Shown: in pieces, positions 52,212 to 60,482 of the stretch | How positions within the stretch are numbered: the first letter of the stretch is position 1 | Layout of the letters: each line of letters starts with the position of its first letter | NCBI RefSeq assembly: GCF_000018865.1 | Contig: NC_010175.1 | Span: 930,001-994,000 of the forward strand | DNA: 64,000 nt | DNA from: Chloroflexus aurantiacus J-10-fl | GTDB taxonomy: Bacteria > Chloroflexota > Chloroflexia > Chloroflexales > Chloroflexaceae | Reading direction: 5' to 3' | The notes under the pieces: model-generated | Database searches by the model: none | Seen by the model: only the letters and a program-made list of their open reading frames with translations | Told to the model about the DNA's origin: nothing | Position numbers and translations under genes: made by a program

Positions 52212-55200
52212 ATGAAACCACGACGCTTTCCGCCTATCACGCTGCATTGGCTGGCGCTGATCGTCCTGCTGGCGGGGCTGCTGCCCGGTGCGGTGCAGGC
52301 CCAAGCCGGGGTCACCTCAACAATAGAGTTGCAGGACGTCCCAATAACCCTTGCCGACGACGTCACCAGCTTCTACTTGCGGGACCCGAAACTCTTCACA
52401 CACCGGGCACCTCCGCCCTGCGGCCCCAATGCCGCCGCGGTGTCGCCGAGCACGACATACGAGGAGTCCATCCGACGTATTCCTACACGTGGTGGACTAC
52501 CCCGCGATCTCTACCGCGAACCACAAGCCTGCAATACGCCTGGCATTCTATCAAACATCGTGGCCGATGACGATTACGTATACTGGACTGGTCCCAACGG
52601 ATTGATGCGTCTCTCAACTGATGCCAACCCTGGCGACACGCCGGAGCTGGTCAATGGTTTGCTGAGAGGCCGCGCCGAACTGGCAATTGACGACACGCAC
52701 ATATTTGTCATGACCTATGACAGCAACAACTACGCTACGCTGTATCGGGTGCCGAAATCGAGCGGCGTCGCCATCTTCATGACCGGTCCAGGTACCGGTG
52801 CCTCTAACCTGCAGACGAGCTATTCGTTTCTCGGCGGCGTCGTGCAGCGCTATTTTGTGTACTGGATCCAGGGCGGCAATCTGTGGCGCTTTGACGTGGA
52901 CACGCTGGCAACCACACTGCTCGCCGGCGGCGTCACCGGCTACTACGCCGAAGGCGGCCGCACGCTGTGTAGCGGATTGAGCTGTTTTTTCTTCGACACC
53001 GTGTTCATTGCTCAAGGCAACAAGGTAGTGACGTATAGCAACATCAGCGGAGCTACCAGCGCTCCCGTGTATTGCAGCAACAACCCATGCAGCCCCGATC
53101 CCAACCGTGTGGTGTTGTCGCCGATCACCGATGGCAACAACCTGTACTTCTTTGAAAGGCGTCGAACCGGTTGCGCTCCGTTCTGCGTTAACACGGATTT
53201 TCTGCTGCGCACCCCGCGCGGCGGAGGTCAGGTGGATGCGCTGTACTTCACCACCGGCGCCAGGCTCGCCAGCCGGCTGACCACCGACGGCACGCATCTG
53301 TACTGGCAGGAGGGCAACAATGTGCAACGACTGCCTAACAACGCCGCCGCGCTGCCCAGCATCAATCTGTTTGCCGTCGGACTGAAGGTAACCCAGGGCG
53401 TGCAGGACGACGCCTACAGCGTGCCGTTCATTCAGAATCGGCGCACGTTTGTGCGCTTTTTTGTACGCACACCAATGCCTGTTAGTCGACCTGTACTGGC
53501 CCTGCTCTACGGCTCGTGGGACGGCGGCAGTGGCGGGCCGCTGCTCCCCGTCAACCCTGCCGGGACCGAAATCCGCATCAAGGTTTTTCAGGATTACAAC
53601 AACATCAATGATAGCTTTCTGTTCGAGTTGCCATGGGAGTGGACGACCAAAAACAATCTGAGACTGACGGCCATCGTGAACCCGTACCAGTTCCCGCTGG
53701 AACCAAACTACAACGACAACATATCCACCGCCGGGCCGTTCAACTTCCTGCCTTCGCCCGCGCTTAAAGTGACGCTGGTCGGTCTGGGGTATCGACTCAA
53801 CAATCAGACTTTCTATCCCGACTATCAGCGTGACGTGATGGGCGCCGTCTCACTGGTGCGGCGAATGTTCCCCCTGGCCAACACAGTCGGTGGATCAGGT
53901 CTCGCCTGGGATTACTGGCACATCATGGATGAAGGACTCGGCTCGCGTGTGAACATGACCAATGTCGAGTGTAACGATTACATCTCGTGGGAAGACGGCA
54001 AGGTGGTGGATCGGCGCGACCTGTGTTCGACCCGCTACGCCAATCACCTGCTCGCCTATCTGCGCTCGGCATGGAAATACAGCGACCGCCTGTTTGTCTA
54101 CGGCCTGATTTCTACCAATGGACCAGGTGCTAAGGTGCGCGGCCAGGCCTTCCCGTGGGCGCGTGTCTCCAGCGGGGCGGCATGGGACGCCGATACTGCT
54201 GCGCACGAGATCGCGCACATGCTGGGCCGCCATCATCCCTTTAGAGGATCGGCGCTGGACACCAGGGTATGCGGCAACACTGAGAAAGACGGCCCCATGG
54301 ACTACAGCTATCCCTACGCAAACAGCCGCATCGGGGTTGGCTCGCTGGAAGGCTTCGATAGCGGTGATGGGTTCCTGGGGATCGCTCCCTCGATCAAGCC
54401 CAACGATCAGTGGTACGACATCATCGGCTACTGTAATCCATGGTGGATTAGCGACTACACCTATAAGGCGCTCTACAACTATATGATCGCCAACCCGCCG
54501 CAGCTCCAGGCGTTATCCAGCACGCCGCAGGTAGCAGGCGAATGGCTGTACATTGCGGGCAATCTCCGCGCCGATGGCAGCCAGGCCTCGATCTTGTTTG
54601 TGCGGCGGATGAGCAATCCGGCCAGTGTGCCGCCGCTCAATCCCGGCGACTATGCCATCCGACTCTACGATGGCAACGGTGTGCTGCTGGCCGACCATCC
54701 CTTCAGCGGGTTGTCGCAGGGCGAAGACGACGATCTTGGCATAGATCAGGCTGTGCCCTATGTGAACGGCACGCGCCAGGTGCGTATCGTGCGGCGGGCT
54801 AATGGGCAGACCCTGGCAACCTGGTCGCTCAGCGCCAACCCACCGACGGTCGGCAACGTTGCCCTCAGCGGTGCAACCAGCCCGGTCACCGGCACGGTCA
54901 CGCTCAACTGGACGGCGAACGATCCTGACGGCGACCCACTGACCTTCGACATTCTCTATCAGCGTGTGGGCGAGACGGAGTTCCGACCGGTGCGCCTTGG
55001 AGTAACTGGCAACAGCGCACAGATTGACACTGCGCTGTTCAGCGGCGGCGGGGCCGTACTGCGCGTGGTTGCATCTGATGGTGGCCACACGGCGCAAGCT
55101 GATACCACGCCGTTCACCGTGGCAAACAAGCCTCCGCGCGTAACCATACTCAATCCGGCAACCGGCCTGCGCATCCGGTATGGTCAGATCGTCAATTTCA

Positions 55201-55793
55201 GCGGCGAAGCCTTCGATCTACAGGATGGCTGGTTGGATGGCGCATCGCTTGTGTGGCGCAACCAGCGCGGGCAGGTTCTGGGCAGCGGGCCGTTACTTTC
55301 GGTAACAGATTTGCTGGTGGGCACGAACACGATCACGCTAACGGCCACGAATAGTCGAGGAATGACGGCCAGTGCCAGCGTGGTCGTGGTTGTGGACGAC
55401 GACCTGCAACTGCCGGGGCCATATCTCGCGGTAGGTCCGGATCAGGTAAACTGGCACCTCGCGCCGGGCACGACGGCGCTGCAATCGGCGGTGGTCAGTG
55501 TGATCAATGCCGGCAGCGGAAGTCTGACCTGGACGGCGAGTAGTGATCGTTCGTGGCTCAGTCTGAGCGCGGGCAGTGGTACCACACCGGTCACGCTCAC
55601 CCTGACTGCAAACCCCACCACATTCAATGAGGGCAATGTGTACACGGCCACTGTCACCATCACCGCAGACCCAGGCGGCGGCCAGCCGTTGCAGACAGTC
55701 GTGTTGCCCGTGCGCGTGTCTGTTGGTAATGTGGTTCGCGGACCCATATTGACGTTGGATCGACGGATCTTCCTGCCACTGGTCAGGCGGTGA
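52212..55793 (+). CDS. Secreted zinc-metzincin-like protein with Ig-like and BACON-like domains
   Basis: 1193 residues. Signal peptide (WLALIVLLAGLLPGAVQAQA), a beta-propeller-like N-terminal half (about 60-390, repeated DDDYVYWTG and GTHLYWQEG strands), a region with HEIAHMLGRHH (His665, Glu666, His669, His675), the metzincin zinc signature HExxHxxGxxH, followed by GPMDYSYPY as a possible Met-turn. Then come Ig/cadherin-like modules (LNWTANDPDGDPLTFDI) and a BACON-like domain (SDRSWLSLSAGSGTTPV). It ends RRIFLPLVRR. ATG at 52212 rather than GTG 52203 because of GGGGTGAG spacing and the signal peptide. Substrate unknown. Confidence 0.87.
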   Translation: MKPRRFPPITLHWLALIVLLAGLLPGAVQAQAGVTSTIELQDVPITLADDVTSFYLRDPKLFTHRAPPPCGPNAAAVSPSTTYEESIRRIPTRGGLPRDLYREPQACNTPGILSNIVADDDYVYWTGPNGLMRLSTDANPGDTPELVNGLLRGRAELAIDDTHIFVMTYDSNNYATLYRVPKSSGVAIFMTGPGTGASNLQTSYSFLGGVVQRYFVYWIQGGNLWRFDVDTLATTLLAGGVTGYYAEGGRTLCSGLSCFFFDTVFIAQGNKVVTYSNISGATSAPVYCSNNPCSPDPNRVVLSPITDGNNLYFFERRRTGCAPFCVNTDFLLRTPRGGGQVDALYFTTGARLASRLTTDGTHLYWQEGNNVQRLPNNAAALPSINLFAVGLKVTQGVQDDAYSVPFIQNRRTFVRFFVRTPMPVSRPVLALLYGSWDGGSGGPLLPVNPAGTEIRIKVFQDYNNINDSFLFELPWEWTTKNNLRLTAIVNPYQFPLEPNYNDNISTAGPFNFLPSPALKVTLVGLGYRLNNQTFYPDYQRDVMGAVSLVRRMFPLANTVGGSGLAWDYWHIMDEGLGSRVNMTNVECNDYISWEDGKVVDRRDLCSTRYANHLLAYLRSAWKYSDRLFVYGLISTNGPGAKVRGQAFPWARVSSGAAWDADTAAHEIAHMLGRHHPFRGSALDTRVCGNTEKDGPMDYSYPYANSRIGVGSLEGFDSGDGFLGIAPSIKPNDQWYDIIGYCNPWWISDYTYKALYNYMIANPPQLQALSSTPQVAGEWLYIAGNLRADGSQASILFVRRMSNPASVPPLNPGDYAIRLYDGNGVLLADHPFSGLSQGEDDDLGIDQAVPYVNGTRQVRIVRRANGQTLATWSLSANPPTVGNVALSGATSPVTGTVTLNWTANDPDGDPLTFDILYQRVGETEFRPVRLGVTGNSAQIDTALFSGGGAVLRVVASDGGHTAQADTTPFTVANKPPRVTILNPATGLRIRYGQIVNFSGEAFDLQDGWLDGASLVWRNQRGQVLGSGPLLSVTDLLVGTNTITLTATNSRGMTASASVVVVVDDDLQLPGPYLAVGPDQVNWHLAPGTTALQSAVVSVINAGSGSLTWTASSDRSWLSLSAGSGTTPVTLTLTANPTTFNEGNVYTATVTITADPGGGQPLQTVVLPVRVSVGNVVRGPILTLDRRIFLPLVRR

Positions 55794-55985
55794 TGAGTGA
55801 AGCACCTACCAATGCGAATGACCATCAACCTGACCATCCCTGTTCTACTCGCGGGATCATTGCTGTCACCTGCGCAGGCAGCAATCAGGGTGAAAGATGG
55901 TAGCCGTGCGTAAGGCGCATGATCCCTCGCCGGGAAGACGACGCTGGTAGTCGCAGCCGGCGTACAGAGCAATCGAGTCGACAGT

Positions 55986-56016
55986 CGAGCCAGGCACTTG
56001 CTAAGTGTCTGGCTCG
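55986..56016 (+). terminator. Hairpin terminator after the metzincin gene
   Basis: CGAGCCAGGCACTT-GCT-AAGTGTCTGGCTCG, 14-bp stem with one G-T pair, followed by GAGTTTAATA. Confidence 0.65.
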
Positions 56017-56136
56017 GAGTTTAATACGCCAGATGATCCGCCCATTCCGATGCAAACCGGGTTGTTGGGAAATGGACGAGGCGGTAGTGACTTTATATAC
56101 AACTCAACCGCTATTCCCTACCCTCATCGACTGGTG

Positions 56137-56142
56137 TATAAT
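56137..56142 (+). promoter_or_regulatory. -10 box of the methylase-HerA-NurA-helicase operon
   Basis: TATAAT, 48 bp before the first ATG; no good -35 box. Confidence 0.4.
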
Positions 56143-56189
56143 AGCAAGAAAACAGAGTCTTACTTTGCTGTGAGGATAACTTATTTTCA

Positions 56190-57080
56190 ATGCCATACTA
56201 CAGTCCTCTGCGATACCCCGGCTCAAAGCGCCATTTGACGTTATACGTTGAGAAGTCATTGACGATTAACGCTTTTCACCCAACGCTTTACATTGAGCCA
56301 TTTACAGGTGGGGCCAGCGTCGGATTACATTTACTCTTACGACAAAAAGTAGACAAAATTATCCTGATTGACCGCGATCCATGGATCGCCAGTTTCTGGC
56401 AAACGGTGTTCTGGGATACTCAATGGCTAGTTGACAAAGTTGAAAATGCTCCTATCACATTAGAAGAATGGGAGAGGATCAAACAAAGCGATCCATCCAC
56501 AACTCGCGAACAAGCCTGGACGTGTCTGTTTCTTAACCGAACCAGTTTTTCAGGCATCCTGCGTCAGGAAGTAGGACCACTGGGAGGAAAGACGCAAGCA
56601 TCGCCATACAAAATTGATTGTCGTTTTCCTCGCCAAACCTTGATCAAACGTATTCAACAGATCGCTGCCAGACGGGATAACGTTTATGCGGTTTGGAACC
56701 TTTCATGGGAAGAGGGATTGGAGGCTATTCGGTCAGAGCAACGCACAGGTAAACTGCCTGAGTCAGGTCTGTTTTTCTATCTCGATCCACCCTTTTTTGA
56801 AAAGGCAGATACACTTTATCGGTATTACTTTCAGGAAGAAGACCACAGTGCGTTAAGGGATACTCTTCTAAATATGACCGACAAATGGCTCTTAAGCTAC
56901 GATTCAGCGGAGCGAGTTGAGTATTTATACGGTGAAGCCATTGCCAGTCAGTCCAATGGAACCAAACGTTCTAATGTTGAATTCCTGTATAGCCTTTCGA
57001 TGCTACGGGAACGGAAACGCGGCAAAGAGGTTATTCTTTCCAACCTGGAAATACTGCCAGAACTTAATGGTCATTCGTAA
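56190..57080 (+). CDS. Dam-like DNA N6-adenine methyltransferase (D12 class)
   Basis: 296 residues. Transfers methyl from AdoMet to adenine N6. AdoMet-binding RYPGSKR (8-14) and YIEPFTGGASVG (34-45), catalytic DPPF (199-202) within FYLDPPFFEKADT; order and size fit the alpha/Dam (D12) class. NRTSFSGI in the middle is typical. The recognition sequence cannot be predicted. First gene of a five-gene operon, 11 bp before herA; there is no restriction endonuclease of classical type beside it. It may protect self DNA from the downstream nucleases. Base composition is lower in GC than the housekeeping genes. Confidence 0.93.
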   Translation: MPYYSPLRYPGSKRHLTLYVEKSLTINAFHPTLYIEPFTGGASVGLHLLLRQKVDKIILIDRDPWIASFWQTVFWDTQWLVDKVENAPITLEEWERIKQSDPSTTREQAWTCLFLNRTSFSGILRQEVGPLGGKTQASPYKIDCRFPRQTLIKRIQQIAARRDNVYAVWNLSWEEGLEAIRSEQRTGKLPESGLFFYLDPPFFEKADTLYRYYFQEEDHSALRDTLLNMTDKWLLSYDSAERVEYLYGEAIASQSNGTKRSNVEFLYSLSMLRERKRGKEVILSNLEILPELNGHS

Positions 57081-57091
57081 GGAGTACATCG

Positions 57092-59086
57092 ATGCAAAAT
57101 GTTAATTCTATTCTGAAAAAATCTCCTCTGGCAGAACTACTACAATCTGAAAATTTTGTCGGCTGGGTATATGCCATTGACTACGAATTTGCCTATGTGA
57201 TGACCAATGATCTGTGGAAGTATAAGGCACTCGGCATCCCTCACAACTGCTTCCTGGTAGCGGCTTCCTTCGATCCACAAAACCTCACTCAAGCGTCTGA
57301 AGATGAGATGGAAGTGATTCTTTTGCGCGTACTGGGTTCAGCTAAATTACCCCAAGATGATGACCTGGTACGCACAAAAATTGACCACTTTAAAGACCAG
57401 AAAAGCCCGATGGGCACTGATCGCGAACTGGATGACATCACGCGCAGCGAGATGCAGTTTAGCGGACTAAAATGCCGTGTGTTAGGCACATTTTTTGTAG
57501 ATCAGGATGAACTCTGGCTGGGAAGTGATTTAGAATCCTTTGCCACGGCCACGCGCCTGAATGTTTATCGCCCTCACGGAAAAGCACTGGAAACGATTGT
57601 TAATTATGTTGACCCAATTCGACGCAATGCTGCGCGGGAGATGGCCGAACAATTGGGTCTGAAAGGGGAAATCAAGCCATTTCAGATTGGTACAGTACGT
57701 TACACCTCCACCGACCGCTTGCACAGACGCGCTGTACGTGCGGAAAAAGTTCCAGTTTTCGTGCAACCGGCTGACTTTTTGGGACGCCGTACCGCCGTAT
57801 TGGGCATGACTCGCACCGGAAAATCTAACATGATCAAGCAGATGGTTTCAGTAGTTAAGCGTGTGGCTGATGCGAGTCAGGCGCGGATCGGACAGATCAT
57901 CTATGACATTAATGGCGAGTACGCCAATGCCAATCAGCAGGACAAGGGTGCCCTGGCCGATATTTACCCCAAAGATACCGTGCGCTACCGCATGTTAGAA
58001 GCAGAGGGTTTTCGCGAGCTGCGCACGAATTTTTATGAGCAGCTCAATGAAGGCTTTGGTATCATTCAGCGTGAACTGGAAGAGGCCAACCGCGTGACCA
58101 CCGACTACGTGCGGGCATTCGTTAACCTTTCTCTTGACGAACCTGACAAAGGAGAGTTCAGTGAATACAAGCGCTGGCAAGTGCGCGTTGCGGCCTACAA
58201 GACTTTGCTGTACGTGGCCGGGTTTGAGCCACCTGCCAATTTGAAAGTACGATTTGATGCCAGTAAGGAAATACGGACCAGTGTTAACAGTAAAGCAGGG
58301 GAGAATCTTCCTGATCCATCGCAAGGCTTGACCCTCGAACAGGCGAAGAAGTGGTTTCTGGCCTTGCGCCTTGCCAATCAGGAATCCTCGCTCAAAAGTT
58401 CTTCCGGCAACGGCAAAGACTGGGTTGACGACGCCTTGCAAACGCTGATTAACATGATTGCGCAACGTCAGGGAAATACCTACATCTCCGGCCACAGAAT
58501 CCTGACTGACGCCATCAAGTACCATTCTCCAAACCGCACTTCCGAAGTCGCCGATGAGATTTACGAACTGCTTAGAGATGGCAAGATCGTTATCCTTGAC
58601 CTTTCCGTCGGTGATGCACGTATTCGTGAGAAAGTAAGTACGCGGATTGCCCAGAAGATTTTCCAGAACTCGATGCAGATTTTCGTCGAAGGGAGAACTC
58701 CTCCCAACATTGTTGTTTACATCGAAGAAGCCCACAACCTGATCGGCAAGGGCATGGACCTGACCGAGACCTGGCCACGCCTGGCAAAAGAGGGGGCCAA
58801 ATATCGCATCAGTCTGGTCTACGCGACTCAGGAAGTTTCTTCCATGCACCCGAACATACTGGCAAACACAGAAAACTGGTTTATCACTCATTTAAACAAT
58901 GCCCGCGAGGTCAAAGAATTGTCTCAATTCTACGACTTTGAGGATTTTGGTGATTCGCTGATTCGGGCACAAGACGTAGGCTTTGCTCGCGTCAAAATGC
59001 TCTCCAGCCCCTTTGTCATTCCTGTTCAGATTGACAAATTCGACCCCGAAGCGGAACGTCAACGCATGGCTGCCAATCAGGAGTAA
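57092..59086 (+). CDS. herA: HerA/FtsK-superfamily DNA-translocating ATPase
   Basis: 664 residues. N-terminal beta-rich HAS-barrel-like region (about 15-200), P-loop GMTRTGKSN (238-246), YDINGEYAN, Walker B VVYIEEAHNL (around 543-551), and LVYATQEVSSMHPNILANT, the sensor/arginine region of HerA hexamers. HerA forms a hexameric ring that works with NurA in DNA end resection in archaea and in several bacterial defence systems. ATG behind AAGGAG. It is followed 4 bp later by the NurA gene, the classical pairing. Confidence 0.92.
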   Translation: MQNVNSILKKSPLAELLQSENFVGWVYAIDYEFAYVMTNDLWKYKALGIPHNCFLVAASFDPQNLTQASEDEMEVILLRVLGSAKLPQDDDLVRTKIDHFKDQKSPMGTDRELDDITRSEMQFSGLKCRVLGTFFVDQDELWLGSDLESFATATRLNVYRPHGKALETIVNYVDPIRRNAAREMAEQLGLKGEIKPFQIGTVRYTSTDRLHRRAVRAEKVPVFVQPADFLGRRTAVLGMTRTGKSNMIKQMVSVVKRVADASQARIGQIIYDINGEYANANQQDKGALADIYPKDTVRYRMLEAEGFRELRTNFYEQLNEGFGIIQRELEEANRVTTDYVRAFVNLSLDEPDKGEFSEYKRWQVRVAAYKTLLYVAGFEPPANLKVRFDASKEIRTSVNSKAGENLPDPSQGLTLEQAKKWFLALRLANQESSLKSSSGNGKDWVDDALQTLINMIAQRQGNTYISGHRILTDAIKYHSPNRTSEVADEIYELLRDGKIVILDLSVGDARIREKVSTRIAQKIFQNSMQIFVEGRTPPNIVVYIEEAHNLIGKGMDLTETWPRLAKEGAKYRISLVYATQEVSSMHPNILANTENWFITHLNNAREVKELSQFYDFEDFGDSLIRAQDVGFARVKMLSSPFVIPVQIDKFDPEAERQRMAANQE

Positions 59087-59090
59087 CCGT

Positions 59091-60482
59091 ATGCCCTATG
59101 AGAATGAGCGTGCCAGCAAAACTGCCCATGCAGACTTTATCAAAAATCCTGAAGTCCAGTCCTTCCTGAATTCTTGCGAATACCTGACGCAGCCAGATGA
59201 GGCCGAAGCTCAACACTTGATTTGTGATTTCAAACCACCACCACATGCTGCTCAGGCGAATCCCGTAGAACTTGTTCTGGCAATCGATGGCAGCAACTAT
59301 GAGGCTGCACTTGACGACGAAATACCCAGCACAAGACTAGGATACCTGAAAGTAGGCGCGATTTTGTTTAGCTTGAAAGATGTCTCCAAACTTCGGGAAG
59401 GTCGTTTTGTTGACCCATTCAAAGTGGCTGCTTTGCAAGATCAGAATGCATCTCTCACTTTTGTCCTGCCAAGTGCCAATGTACGCATCAAAGGACAGAA
59501 TAGTGTTCGGGATAGTTTCCGTGCTGCGCTGGATGAACAATTGCTATCAGAAAAGACGCGCTTTGACCCTAAAAACTTTCACACCAGTTTGCGAAGTACT
59601 CTTTTCTTTCTGGCCTCCCGCCGACCAGGAGATCTGGGCACTGGCACACCCCTCAAACTGAAATTGCACAAATGTCCCACGTGTGAGCGTGGCCCGGTTG
59701 AATTAGAAGATAAACTTGATCCTCAGATGTGTCCGTACTGCGGTGCCCCCGTCTACCCAAGCGATTGCTTGCGGATTTGGGAAGAGGTAACTGATTATCA
59801 ATCCAATCAGATAGCACTTTCGCGCCTGATGATAGTATTAGAGCATCTCATACCTATTCATTACATTCGGTTTATTGAACAAAAAGCGTTTTTGACGCTT
59901 ACCAAAATCGCTTTCTTCATAGACGGGCCACTAGCTATTTTTGGTGCATCCGCCTGGCTACACCGCAGCATTATGATTTACCTCCACGAGGTAAATACCA
60001 GACTGGCTAAATATCACCAACCTCCTCTGCTGATTATCGGTTTGCAAAAAAAAGGACAGATTGTAGACTATTTAGGGTTAATCAACCGATTTTTGCCCCC
60101 AGATCGCTTATTTGCAATAGACGATGAGTATCGTTACAAGTACATTTTAGCCAATCGCGAACCTTCAAGAGGTGGGTTTGGATTTGAGACGTATTATGGG
60201 CAAGACTTTATTTTCAAAACCAAACAAGGGCGCACGTTTGTCTTTGCCCTTCCCTATCCTTACCCATCGAAAGAAGAACCGGGTAGTGATTTTATCCGGG
60301 AAAAGACTGACTGGACACGTTACCCCAACTTACCAACGGCAGTACAACTGCTCGAACAATTGCAAACAGAGTTGTACCGTGATGCCGTAATTCCCATCGC
60401 CCTGGCTCATCGCTACACGGCCATCAGCACGCAACCCGGCGGGCGTGTGCTTGACTTGTTAACCCGGAGAGCACTATCGTGA
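59091..60482 (+). CDS. nurA: NurA-like nuclease with an inserted zinc ribbon
   Basis: 463 residues. NurA-domain hallmarks: LAIDGSNYEA (Asp66), FFIDGPLAIFG (Asp278), and LAHRYTAI near the C-terminus (His440), the RNase H-like metal site of a 5'-3' exo/endonuclease. An insertion carries C195, C198, C214 and C217 (KCPTCERG and MCPYCGAP), a zinc ribbon not usual in archaeal NurA. ATG at 59091 with AGGAG; the longer frame from 58983 lies inside herA. The stop overlaps the helicase start by 4 bp. It probably acts as the nuclease of the HerA ring. Confidence 0.88.
   Translation: MPYENERASKTAHADFIKNPEVQSFLNSCEYLTQPDEAEAQHLICDFKPPPHAAQANPVELVLAIDGSNYEAALDDEIPSTRLGYLKVGAILFSLKDVSKLREGRFVDPFKVAALQDQNASLTFVLPSANVRIKGQNSVRDSFRAALDEQLLSEKTRFDPKNFHTSLRSTLFFLASRRPGDLGTGTPLKLKLHKCPTCERGPVELEDKLDPQMCPYCGAPVYPSDCLRIWEEVTDYQSNQIALSRLMIVLEHLIPIHYIRFIEQKAFLTLTKIAFFIDGPLAIFGASAWLHRSIMIYLHEVNTRLAKYHQPPLLIIGLQKKGQIVDYLGLINRFLPPDRLFAIDDEYRYKYILANREPSRGGFGFETYYGQDFIFKTKQGRTFVFALPYPYPSKEEPGSDFIREKTDWTRYPNLPTAVQLLEQLQTELYRDAVIPIALAHRYTAISTQPGGRVLDLLTRRALS

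Larger units (their letters stand above)
55794..56189. other. Intergenic boundary between the secreted-protein genes and the nuclease operon
   Basis: 396 bp holding the terminator at 55986 and a -10 box at 56137. Short open frames are not convincing. From here onward the DNA is visibly more AT-rich. Confidence 0.6.

Noticed and set aside
57995-58891. 298-codon minus-strand frame opposite herA
   Set aside because: Shadow frame; the plus strand shows Walker A and B of HerA.
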